A stretch of DNA of 64,000 nt from Thermococcus paralvinellae (GTDB lineage Archaea > Methanobacteriota_B > Thermococci > Thermococcales > Thermococcaceae): the NCBI RefSeq assembly GCF_000517445.1, contig NZ_CP006965.1:496001-560000 (forward strand). The letters are read 5' to 3'. The translations under genes were made by a program, and so were the position numbers. The stretch's first letter is position 1. Every line of letters starts with the position of its first letter. Shown here piece by piece: positions 10,074 through 20,916 of this stretch. The notes below the pieces were generated by a model. The model ran no database searches and was not told where the DNA came from. It saw only the letters and a program-made list of their open reading frames with translations.

Positions 10074-10901
10074 ATGCTTCCCCAAGAAGTTCAAGCAATC
10101 ATCGACGAGATGAAAGCCGAGCGAATTCGAGGGGCAAGCTACTTAGCCAAAAGAGGTGCCGAAGCTTACCTGAAGCTTGCTGAGCTTTTGACCGGAGAAG
10201 ATCTTTTTGAGACTTTAAAGGAGATGAGAACTGAGATAATAGGGGTTAACCCGACCATGGCTTCTCTCTACAACTTGATTCGTTTTATTCCTTTGACAGA
10301 CAATCCAGAGTTTGTTAAAGCAAAAGCCGAGGAGTTCATAAAGCTTAGTGAAGAAGCAAAAAGGGAAATCGGCAATATCGGAAGTGAACTGATTGATGAA
10401 AACGACATAATAATCACACACTCCTTCTCTTCAACAGTTTTTGAGATTTTAAAAGCAGCAAAGATGAAGGGTAAGCACTTTAAGGTAATTCTCACAGAGA
10501 GTGTTCCGGATTATGAGGGCTTGGCTTTAGCTAAAGAGCTTGAGAAACTTGAGGTTCCCTTTGAGGTCATCACTGATTCCCAGCTTGGACTCTTTGCAAA
10601 AAAGGCAACTTTGGCATTGGTCGGAGCTGATAACATAACTAGAGATGGTTGCGTGATAAACAAAGCCGGCACGTATCTTTTGGCATTAGCATGTCATGAT
10701 AACGGCGTTCCTTTTTACGTTGCGGCTGAGAGCTTCAAGATCCATCCGGAGCTTAAGGCTGATGAAGTTGAAATTGTGGAAAGAAAATTCAAGAGAAACC
10801 ACTTTCTGATAAGGAACTATCTCTTTGATGTAACCCCTTGGAAGTATGTGAGAGGGATTATTACCGAGCTTGGGATTTTGGTACCTCCCAAGGAAGTTTA
10901 A
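10074..10901 (+). CDS. eIF-2B alpha/beta/delta-family protein (R15P isomerase-like)
   Basis: A 275-residue member of the eIF2B/MtnA/ribose-1,5-bisphosphate isomerase family: helical N-terminus, then DENDIIITHSFSSTVFEILKAA, VILTESVPDYEG and LVGADNITRDGCVINKAGTYLLAL, which contains the conserved Asp and the NK-GT motif. The start ATG at 10074 follows GGTGAT and lies five bases after the CinA-like stop. Archaea lack a clear eIF2B exchange system. Family members act as sugar-phosphate isomerases in AMP/nucleoside salvage or as regulatory subunits. This short member's substrate is not determined. Confidence 0.8.
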   Translation: MLPQEVQAIIDEMKAERIRGASYLAKRGAEAYLKLAELLTGEDLFETLKEMRTEIIGVNPTMASLYNLIRFIPLTDNPEFVKAKAEEFIKLSEEAKREIGNIGSELIDENDIIITHSFSSTVFEILKAAKMKGKHFKVILTESVPDYEGLALAKELEKLEVPFEVITDSQLGLFAKKATLALVGADNITRDGCVINKAGTYLLALACHDNGVPFYVAAESFKIHPELKADEVEIVERKFKRNHFLIRNYLFDVTPWKYVRGIITELGILVPPKEV

Positions 10902-10913
10902 AAAGAGAAAAAA

Positions 10914-11592
10914 TCACTCCAAAGCTTTTTCAATCAATGTCCTAACGTGAATTTCCGCGTATCGAGAACGTCAGCACTGATATCTCTCGGCTTTATAGTC
11001 AAAGGAAGCTCTGTGCATCCTAATACAACACCTTCGATCCCTTGTTCATTCGTATACTTTTCTATGACATCTAAGAAATAGGATTTGATTTTGAAGTTTC
11101 CAAATGTGAACTCTTCGAAGAGTATTCTGTTTATTTCCTCAATCTCATCTTCATTTGGCACTATTACATCGAAGCCCTTCTCTTTGAGAGCTTCCTTGTA
11201 GAACGGCATTGTCATTGTAGTTTTGGTTCCTAAAAGAAGAAGCTTTCTCAGCCCTCTTTTTTAGCTTCCTCAGCAACCGCATCAATTATGCTGACCATCT
11301 CAACGTTTACAGCTTTTTGAACATCAAGAAACACCATATGGGGAGTGTTTGCTCCAATCCCAATCACTTCAGCTCCAGCTCTCTCTAAAGCTTTTGCTGC
11401 GTTTATTAGGATTCTTTTCCTCCCTTCCCAGTCATCGGGATTGTCTTTGAACTCCTTGAAGTTGATGCTGTAAACAATCAGCTCTGGATAAAAATATGGC
11501 TCAAACTTTTCTCTTGAGATTTCAATGAACTTTTTATAATAGTAGAGTGTTGATTCTGGGCTCATTCCACCGATTATTCCTATCTTTTTCAC
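10914..11592 (-). pseudogene. Aspartate/glutamate racemase family gene with two frameshifts
   Basis: The protein starts VKKIGIIGGMSPESTLYYYKK, has IGIGANTPHMVF (first catalytic region; note Asn-Thr-Pro without Cys) and later VVLGCTELPL (second catalytic Cys). The frame breaks at an A6 run (plus T 11257-11262); one extra base gives AKKRGLRKLLLLGTKTTMTM. A second break at the CC of 10955-10956 is repaired by one base to give DTREIHVRTLIEKALE. The repaired gene is exactly 227 codons, the normal family length. The start is the GTG at 11592 behind GGAGGTG. Lack of Cys at the first site would suggest a racemase-fold enzyme with altered chemistry. Confidence 0.75.
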
Positions 11593-11668
11593 ACTTTCAC
11601 CTCCAAGAAGAATTAGGAAAAGGAGTTTATGAGACTTTTTAATGAAAAAATCTTCACAAAACAAAAAG

Positions 11669-12883
11669 CTAAAGCATCTCGACAATCTTGTCCCAGATCT
11701 TTTCAGCTAGTTCTCTCTTGTTCATTCGTGGAAGTTTTTCAGCTTTGTCTTTTGTAACCCAGTAAACCTCATTCTCCTCACTGCCAAAAGCGATCTCACC
11801 CTTGTTGGCAATCACAACATCGCTTTTGGCTTTCTTAATCTGGTTTCTTGCTTGGGCAATAAGCTCTTCCTCACTAACGCCATATTCGGCCTTAAATCCA
11901 ACCAAGAACACATCTGGCTGTATCTCCTTTACTCTTTGGATTATCTTTGGGGTTGGAACCAATTCCAAAATGAGTGTTTGTCCGCTTTTTATCTTCTTTT
12001 CAGCCTTTTCTTTTGGCTTGAAATCGCTGACAGCGGCAGCTAAAATTACGATATCATATTTTTTGCTCATCAGCTCATTTTCTATTGCATGTAACATTTC
12101 TTCAACGGTTTCAACTTCAATTTGATTTTCCACAAAGCTTGGCACACTTCCCTTGGTTTTGATTAAAGTCACCTCAGCTCCTCTGAAGTCAGCCTCTTCC
12201 GCCAGAGCAACACCCATTTTTCCGGAACTTTTGTTTGTGATGAACCTTATTGGGTCAATGTATTCTCTTGTAGCTCCTGCTGTTACCAAAACTCGCTTAC
12301 CCTTCAAATCCTTCTTGTGAAGCTTTTTAATAACGCGGTAAACGATTTCGTCAATGCTGGCAACTTTTGCTTTGCCTTCTTCGAATTTTGGCCCTATAAA
12401 CTCGACACCAAGCTTTTTGAGCTTCTCTATATTCTCCTTCACTATTGGATGTTCATACATGCTTGAATGCATAGCAGGGGCTATCATTATCGGTGTGTGG
12501 GCAAAAGCAGTTGTTACAACTGTTGTTACGGGAGTATCATCAATCCCACATGCTATCTTTGAAATTGTGTTTGCAGTTGCTGGACACACTAAGACCAAAT
12601 CTGCTTTATTCTCATGCTCCCCCACCAATTCAACATGCTCTATAAACCCGGTAATCTCAGTAACTACAGGATTTCCAGTTGCAAACTCCATTGCATGGGG
12701 ATGAATTATTTTCTGGGCACTTTCGCTCATAACAGCATGAACCTCTGCTCCATGCCTTATTAACTCTCTAGCGAGCTTAACACACTCAACTGCTGCTATG
12801 CTTCCGGGAATGGCAAGAACAATTTTCTTACCAACGAGTTTTCTGCTTTTGGTTGCATAAATAAGCTTAACATGATGGAGCAT
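11669..12883 (-). CDS. coaBC: Bifunctional phosphopantothenoylcysteine decarboxylase/phosphopantothenate-cysteine ligase
   Basis: A 404-residue two-domain enzyme of coenzyme A synthesis. The N-terminal flavin-dependent CoaC domain shows VLAIPGSIAAVECVKLAREL, a His in the VELVGEHENK region and PAMHSSMYEHP (the PxMNxxM-type motif). The C-terminal CoaB ligase domain starts near residue 185 with RVLVTAGATREYIDPIRFI, then NKSSGKMGVALAEEA. It couples Cys to 4'-phosphopantothenate and then decarboxylates it, giving 4'-phosphopantetheine. The start ATG at 12883 is preceded by GGTGA. The 168-bp region upstream separates it from the DUF190 gene and is AT-rich promoter sequence without another gene. Confidence 0.92.
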   Translation of the reverse strand: MLHHVKLIYATKSRKLVGKKIVLAIPGSIAAVECVKLARELIRHGAEVHAVMSESAQKIIHPHAMEFATGNPVVTEITGFIEHVELVGEHENKADLVLVCPATANTISKIACGIDDTPVTTVVTTAFAHTPIMIAPAMHSSMYEHPIVKENIEKLKKLGVEFIGPKFEEGKAKVASIDEIVYRVIKKLHKKDLKGKRVLVTAGATREYIDPIRFITNKSSGKMGVALAEEADFRGAEVTLIKTKGSVPSFVENQIEVETVEEMLHAIENELMSKKYDIVILAAAVSDFKPKEKAEKKIKSGQTLILELVPTPKIIQRVKEIQPDVFLVGFKAEYGVSEEELIAQARNQIKKAKSDVVIANKGEIAFGSEENEVYWVTKDKAEKLPRMNKRELAEKIWDKIVEML

Positions 12884-13063
12884 AACTTTCACCAAAGGGA
12901 TATCATTCTTTGTGTTTATAACGTTAAGGTTCGTGGAAAAGTAAAGTAAAATCGTAAATTTTGCTTTTTTCTGATGTGAATAACCTTCTTCAGGGTAAAA
13001 AGGAGATTAAGATAATTGATTGTTTTTACTTGAGATCGTTTAATTATTGAGCATTTTAGTACT

Positions 13064-13820
<757 letters not shown>

Positions 13821-13823
13821 TTT

Positions 13824-14405
13824 TCAACCCACCTTTAGGTAGTATTCCGCAATTTCCTCCACTCTCTTGCTGAGACCATTTCCTCCCAGCATTTTGTTCT
13901 CCGACGCATAGCCAAGTATTTTTATTGCAAGCAGTCTATTGGTTGTGTAGACTTCATAGTTCTCACATGTTTTACCCTCTCATTTACTCCTTTCCCTTTT
14001 TTCGAATTGGAGATAGCAGTGGATAAGCTTTTCAATTTCTCTGTAGTCTTTCTCTTTTTTCCCAAGCATCTTCCTAAGCCTTTTGTTTTCCGCAACAAGT
14101 CCAGAAAGCTGGATTGCCAAATTCTGATTGTCCATTGCTATTCCATAGGAAGCAAACTTCAGCGGAGACCACTTGCCCTCAATCTCATAGAGCTTTTCTT
14201 CAAGCTTTCTCACTTCCTCTCTCAGCTTTTTAACGTCCATGTTGGTGTTTTCATTCAAAAACTCTCCGAGAAGAATTATTTTGAGGGCTTCATCTAACCT
14301 AAACCCGTGCTTTTCAGCAATCTTCTTAATCTTCTCAAAAGTTTCGTCATCAATTTGGAATACGACTTTTCTCCAACCTACTTCAGGCTTTACTACAATT
14401 TTCAT
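13824..14405 (-). CDS. Ribbon-helix-helix-like/coiled-coil protein, interrupted by an in-frame TGA
   Basis: The first 141 codons (14405 down to 13980) encode an N-terminal segment like a DNA-binding ribbon-helix-helix (WRKVVFQIDDETFEKIKKIAEKHGFRLDEALKIILLGEF) and then a coiled coil (LREEVRKLEEKLYEIEG). TGA at 13982-13980 ends this frame, but the same frame continues with 51 coding-like sense codons (VYTTNRLLAIKILGYA..., GLSKRVEEIAEYYLKVG) up to a TGA three bases before crcB. With a sense codon at the TGA the product would be 193 residues. A nonsense mutation, a sequencing error (TGG to TGA) or true readthrough are all possible. It overlaps the upstream coiled-coil gene. Function unknown. Confidence 0.6.
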
Positions 14406-14703
14406 ATTCTTTCATCTCTTCTCTCAGTTTTCTGTTTTCCAGGCTGAGTTGCAATCTAAGTTTTTTCATTTTTTCTTTATCTCGCTTGGCTTTTTTGTTG
14501 AACTCTAACAGCATTTTATAGTGAGCTTCAACTTCCTTGAGCTTCTTTTCCAGCCTCTCACGCTTTTCAGCTAGATACTTAATTTCGAGAAGCTCCAGAG
14601 TTCTCTCAAGCTCTTCAAGGGAATTGAACCTCTTCTGAATTTCTCGCTTTTCCTTCCTAATTTTGTGGAATTCCTCACAGCTGACTCTAATCTCTATTTC
14701 CAA
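14383..14703 (-). CDS. Small coiled-coil protein of unknown function
   Basis: A 106-residue, highly charged protein that is almost all predicted coiled coil (heptads from IRKEKREIQKRFNSLEELERTL through EKLKKLRLQL-like repeats, ending LREEMKEYENC). The start is TTG at 14703 with GGAGG six bases upstream; both flanking genes overlap it (17 and 23 bases), so it is translationally coupled within the fluoride-riboswitch operon. I do not recognise a family. A scaffold or partner role for the neighbouring coiled-coil protein is only a guess. Confidence 0.6.
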   Translation of the reverse strand: MEIEIRVSCEEFHKIRKEKREIQKRFNSLEELERTLELLEIKYLAEKRERLEKKLKEVEAHYKMLLEFNKKAKRDKEKMKKLRLQLSLENRKLREEMKEYENCSKA

Positions 14704-15379
14704 GGAAAAACCTCCGTTGTTTTCGTTTCTTTACAAAATTAACCTCCAATGGGAGACCCTTAAGGCTCTCAATAGCTTTAAGCACTGATGTGGCTTCTCT
14801 TTCTGTCGGAGCTTCTTTTGACCGGTAGTCAAATTTTTCAATAAAAGCCCTCATTAGATCTTTAGTTCTCTCAAGCTTTTCTATTTGAATTTTTCTCAGC
14901 TCTTCAGCTAGTCCTGAATTTCTTTTTTTGAGGATAGATATCAGCTCTTCATAGTGCTTTTTGCATAGAATGGCTTCTGAGTCCTTATATTCTTCAATAA
15001 GCTCGCTGAGTCTGTCAGCTAGGGCTTCTATGGTATGCTGCTCCTTTATCTCGACTAAATCACAAAGGTAGCACTTCTTCTCTTCGAGATTTTTCCCGCT
15101 TTTGAGGGAATTAATGTAAATGGAAAGCATGTGCTCGTAAATAATCGCCACTCCAAGCCCACCGTAGAGAGGGTTTGAATATGCTATCTCCTTCATTTTC
15201 CATGCATGATAAGTGCATAAGCCTAAGCTCTCTGCAAACTTCTCTCTAACGCTGGGAGTGTTGACATGCTCATAAAGTATCTGGCCGATTATGTCCTCTT
15301 CGTACTTTTTGAGTATCCTGCACACTGGACAGCCGGACTCTTGAATAGCCTCTCTTAAATAAATCCCAATCAAATCCAT
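14687..15379 (-). CDS. DUF6062-like protein with Cys-pair motifs
   Basis: A 230-residue protein. Near the N-terminus it has SGCPVCRILKKYEEDII, then LCTYHAWKM near residue 52, and later CYLCDLVEIKEQ near 105 and LCKKHYEEL near 140. The repeated CxxC plus C-x(2)-H pattern suggests two similar metal-binding or redox modules arranged as an internal duplication. This fits the DUF6062 family of unknown function. The ATG at 15379 follows GAGG, which overlaps the stop region of the upstream gene. It is the second gene of the fluoride-riboswitch operon. No known fluoride link. Confidence 0.65.
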   Translation of the reverse strand: MDLIGIYLREAIQESGCPVCRILKKYEEDIIGQILYEHVNTPSVREKFAESLGLCTYHAWKMKEIAYSNPLYGGLGVAIIYEHMLSIYINSLKSGKNLEEKKCYLCDLVEIKEQHTIEALADRLSELIEEYKDSEAILCKKHYEELISILKKRNSGLAEELRKIQIEKLERTKDLMRAFIEKFDYRSKEAPTEREATSVLKAIESLKGLPLEVNFVKKRKQRRFFLGNRD

Positions 15380-15388
15380 AGCCATTCC

Positions 15389-16243
15389 TCAGAAGCTGAG
15401 CAAGTCGCTCAAAGCTCTCAATGCTCTGTATGTGTTCTGGAAGTTTGAGATTCCCATCTCTAATGATCTTCTAAATCCTCCGTTGGGGTTTTGGAGAGCT
15501 CTTATGAACTTGATGTGTTCTTTTATGTATCTTGGCTTTTTCCCAAGGAGCTTCAGACCTCTTATCGCATAAAACGTTGGTTCGAGATACGGTGGTAGAG
15601 ATAGTGGCACCTCTGTAAAGCCCCCATAGACTTCACACTCTTCAAAGAACCTTGTTTTTGGGATTGGGTATCCCAGAGCGTTTAGAGAGTAGAGCGCTTG
15701 GTACGTCATTGTAACTGTTGGCTGGTTAACTCCATAGCCGTTACCTTTTCTAAAGCTTTCAATGAACTCTCTAATTTTTTCTTTCATCTCATTTTCTAGC
15801 TTGTAACCTAAGATTGAAACTGCTCTGAGAACCCAATAAGTTGATTCTAAAGGCGTTGCTGCTCCAAACTCTTCACTACCCCCTAGTCCAACAGAGAACT
15901 GTCCCTCAAGGGGGTTGTACTTCTTGAAGATGTAATGAAGCTTTTCCAATGCCAAATCCACTGCTCCTAAGATTGCAAGAGCTTCGCTTGCCATTGCAAG
16001 AGCAACTGTAGCTCTGTGAGCTTGTGCTGAATTGTTCAAGAATTCAATTGTCTTTTCTTTCTCGGGAATTTCAAGATTGAGCAGATCGTAAATTTTAACG
16101 GCATAATATGTGTCATTTATGTTGGTTTCATTTAGGAGTGAGACGAAGCAGTAGCCTCCATCCTCATGGCGTCTCTTTGAGATGTAATTAATGGCAGCAT
16201 TAATATCCACATATCTCCCAAGTTCATAAAGCTTCGAGCCCAT
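15389..16243 (-). CDS. Prenyltransferase/terpene-cyclase-type alpha-toroid repeat protein
   Basis: A 284-residue protein built of about five alpha-alpha repeats of the prenyltransferase-beta/squalene-cyclase type. Each has a Gly-rich turn and a Tyr/Thr-Ala helix: HEDGGYCFV...NDTYYAVKIYDLL, FSVGLGG...ESTYWVLRAVSIL, GNGYGV...MTYQALYSLNAL, YGGF...EPTFYAIRGLKLL, NGGFRR...QNTYRALRAL. The zinc ligands of protein prenyltransferases and the DXDD motif of cyclases are not evident, so catalysis is unproven. It is the first gene behind the fluoride riboswitch, with GGGAGG and GCGGT before the ATG. The substrate or binding partner is unknown. Confidence 0.7.
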   Translation of the reverse strand: MGSKLYELGRYVDINAAINYISKRRHEDGGYCFVSLLNETNINDTYYAVKIYDLLNLEIPEKEKTIEFLNNSAQAHRATVALAMASEALAILGAVDLALEKLHYIFKKYNPLEGQFSVGLGGSEEFGAATPLESTYWVLRAVSILGYKLENEMKEKIREFIESFRKGNGYGVNQPTVTMTYQALYSLNALGYPIPKTRFFEECEVYGGFTEVPLSLPPYLEPTFYAIRGLKLLGKKPRYIKEHIKFIRALQNPNGGFRRSLEMGISNFQNTYRALRALSDLLSF

Positions 16244-16281
16244 TCTACCGCCTCCCAGATGTTTTATAATAATTAGCGGTT

Positions 16282-16349
16282 AGAACAGGCGTCATCAGCC
16301 CTTTGCGGGCGGTTCGGGCTCGAAGCCCGGGCGGACGCCATCGCCCGAG
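16282..16349 (-). ncRNA. Fluoride riboswitch (crcB motif)
   Basis: On the minus strand the leader reads GGGCGATG (16346-16339), stem strand GCGTC, CGCCC, an extra hairpin GGGC-TTCGA-GCCC, GAACC, hairpin GCCC-GCAAA-GGGC, then TGATGACGCC. Known crcB-motif aptamers have the same order: GGGCGAUG, stem strand, CGCCC for the pseudoknot, (A)AACC/ACU, GCCC loop GGGC, UGAUG and the closing stem. Here GGCGTC (16339-16334) pairs with GACGCC (16293-16288). Only the extra hairpin is unusual. A TATA box at 16370-16376 puts the transcript start at about 16348, right at the aptamer. Downstream, ACCGC can pair with GCGGT next to the ATG of the first gene, a possible switch for translation. Confidence 0.88.
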
Positions 16350-16369
16350 TTAACGTGAGAGAGAAAACA

Positions 16370-16376
16370 TTTAAAG
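16370..16376 (-). promoter_or_regulatory. TATA box of the fluoride-riboswitch operon
   Basis: TTTAAAT on the minus strand, about 25 bp before the first aptamer nucleotides. The plus-strand archaemetzincin promoter (TTTAAATTA near 16391-16399) lies beside it, so the two operons are divergent from a shared region. Confidence 0.55.
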
Positions 16377-16420
16377 ATTTTGGTTCATTGTTTAAATTAA
16401 AACCAAAAATCGGTGAAATC

Positions 16421-17410
16421 ATGAGGACGATATGGTTTGTCTACATTGGTAACAATGAGTATAGAGACATTGTTTTTAATGCATATAGTGAGGTTAATAG
16501 ATATTTAGCCGAGAATAAACTTCCTATTCGTCTAATTTTTCACTTTCCGGTGGTTAAAATTGAAAATTCTAAAGTTATTGTTGAGAACGGAGAACAAATG
16601 ACCAAAAAGCTGCCAGAGCAGAATTTTCACATAGGTGGGAATAAAGATAGGCTTATGGGAACAGTTAGAGACATTGTCTTGGAGTTAAAGCCCGGCTTTA
16701 CAATCACGATTGAGACAGACCAAGGTAAGGTGATAGCATACCCCCTTGAAGGCATTATTGACATCCTTTATGGATGGCTTGTGAAAACTCGTCATGAGGT
16801 TTCAGAGATTTATGAGAAGTACTATAGAAAGAAGCTTTTGAAAGAAAGCAGGGAGAAAGAAAACAAACAAGAAGAAGGACAAGACAAAAGCTTGACAAAA
16901 GAAACTGCAGAGCTTAAAACTGGAGAAAGTGACACAAAAGAAACAGAAAGCTTGAACAAGGAACGTAAAGAAGAAATTTTTGAGCACTTTTATGAAGATG
17001 ACATTCCAGACACCGTTATAGGCGTTGTGAGTTTACCTCTTGTTACAAGGAATCCCTATCTTGACTTCTATGAGAAATTTTTGGGAATCCAAAAACAAAT
17101 TTCTGGACTGAATATTATTGTTGTTTCTGCAAGTCCCTTCTATCACGAAAACAAGCTGATTTTCTCTGAAAGGCTCTTTAAGGCTATTTTACATGAACTG
17201 GGTCATGCTTTTGGATTAAAGCACTGTTCTGAGAACTGTGTAATGAACTCCCCCTCAACTATTGAGGAATGGGATTCAAGAATTCCGGATTTCTGTCCAA
17301 AATGCTTTTTGGAGTTGAAAAGAAATGTTGAATGGAAAGCAAATAAGCGTGATAATACCAGCTTACAACGAAGAAAAGAGAATAGGGAAAGTCCTTCAGA
17401 GGATGCCTGA
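16421..17410 (+). CDS. amzA: Archaemetzincin-like zinc metalloprotease with an acidic/charged insert
   Basis: A 329-residue protein with the archaemetzincin zinc signature HELGHAFGLKHCSENCVM near residues 258-275, followed by a CPKC pair about 17 residues later. The first Cys pair is spaced three residues apart rather than the usual four. Archaeal members are normally about 180-200 residues; this one gains a Lys/Glu-rich low-complexity insert around residues 140-185 (KENKQEEGQDKSLTKETAEL...). The start is ATG 16421 behind GGTGAAATC; an upstream in-frame ATG lies in the promoter. The last 28 codons overlap the next gene in another frame and look non-conserved, which may point to a small indel. 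Substrate unknown. Confidence 0.85.
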   Translation: MRTIWFVYIGNNEYRDIVFNAYSEVNRYLAENKLPIRLIFHFPVVKIENSKVIVENGEQMTKKLPEQNFHIGGNKDRLMGTVRDIVLELKPGFTITIETDQGKVIAYPLEGIIDILYGWLVKTRHEVSEIYEKYYRKKLLKESREKENKQEEGQDKSLTKETAELKTGESDTKETESLNKERKEEIFEHFYEDDIPDTVIGVVSLPLVTRNPYLDFYEKFLGIQKQISGLNIIVVSASPFYHENKLIFSERLFKAILHELGHAFGLKHCSENCVMNSPSTIEEWDSRIPDFCPKCFLELKRNVEWKANKRDNTSLQRRKENRESPSEDA

Positions 17411-17975
17411 ATTTGTTGATGAAGTCATTGTAGTTGATGACGGGAGCAAAGATAGAACTAGTGAAGTGGCAAGGAAATTTGGAGTAAAGGTCATTAGACT
17501 GGAGCAAAACCAAGGGAAGGGCAAAGCTATGAGCGAAGGCATTAAAGCGGCGAGTGGGGATATAATTGTATTTATTGATGCTGACGGACAGCACAGGCCT
17601 GAAGAGATTATAAAGCTCGTCGAACCCATTGTTAATGGTGAGGCAGATTTTGTCATTGGTTCTCGCTTAATAAAAGCTCAGGGAGAGAGACCACTGATAA
17701 GGAAGATAAGCAATTTCATAACAACTTCTCTCATTCGTTTAAAACTTGGGATAAATGTTAGAGACACTCAAAGTGGATTTAGAGCAATAAAAAGAGAGTT
17801 CTTACCTGAGATTGAGAGCAAGAGGTATGAAGTTGAGACTGAGGTTTTGATAAAAGCCGTGAAGAAGGGTGCGAGAGTGAAGGAAGTCCCAGTCTCAATG
17901 ATTTACGGCGTTGAGACTGGTCATTTTAGGTTTGAAGATATTGTGAGATTTTTGAAAGCTCTAGTTAAGTACTAG
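17325..17975 (+). CDS. GT2-family glycosyltransferase (dolichol-phosphate sugar synthase-like)
   Basis: A 216-residue GT-A enzyme: ISVIIPAYNEEKRIGKVLQRM, VIVVDDGSKDRTSEVARKFG, GKGKAMSEGIKAASGDIIVFIDADGQH (the catalytic DxD-type motif near residue 90), then DTQSGFRAIKREFL. This is the single-domain DPM1/DolP-glucosyltransferase arrangement without membrane helices, suggesting transfer of a sugar to dolichol phosphate for N-glycosylation. The start (ATG 17325) lies 86 bases inside the end of the archaemetzincin frame, an unusually long overlap. A later start, MESK-type at 17335, is out of frame unless one base is missing. The donor sugar is not determined. Confidence 0.85.
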   Translation: MLNGKQISVIIPAYNEEKRIGKVLQRMPEFVDEVIVVDDGSKDRTSEVARKFGVKVIRLEQNQGKGKAMSEGIKAASGDIIVFIDADGQHRPEEIIKLVEPIVNGEADFVIGSRLIKAQGERPLIRKISNFITTSLIRLKLGINVRDTQSGFRAIKREFLPEIESKRYEVETEVLIKAVKKGARVKEVPVSMIYGVETGHFRFEDIVRFLKALVKY

Positions 17976-18011
17976 ATTTGGGTTTTGTCTTATTATTTGA
18001 ATGGGTTCTAA

Positions 18012-20652
<2,641 letters not shown>

Positions 20653-20916
20653 GGATATTACTTCTGAGGTTTTGGGAAAGGCTGGTTCAGAAAACTACAG
20701 GCAGAAACTTGTTTTTGATCTACTGAATGCAATAAAGGCAAACGACCAGAGGAGGTTTTTCTGGATCCTCCTTAGAGCTCTAAACGCACACTCTAAGGAC
20801 AGTCCCAAAGCAATGGAGCTGGCTAGGTTACTTGGTGAAACTTTTCCACTTTCTGAGTCTGATTTTGAAAAGGTTTCGTATTCCATCGTGCTCGGTATAA
20901 TGGCAGGAGGTGGTGA

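Noticed and set aside
13821-13979. A fluoride riboswitch directly upstream of crcB
   Set aside because: No aptamer motif is there; the stretch reads as coding in the frame of the preceding gene. The aptamer is at the operon head instead.
13980-13982. TGA as selenocysteine codon
   Set aside because: Selenocysteine decoding is not expected in Thermococcales and no SECIS-like hairpin or redox motif adjoins it.
16288-16339. GC-rich plus-strand structure that could be an H/ACA RNA or a degenerate tRNA
   Set aside because: Read on the minus strand the same bases match the fluoride aptamer motif by motif and lie at the start of the crcB operon; the plus strand lacks an ACA box or tRNA cloverleaf.
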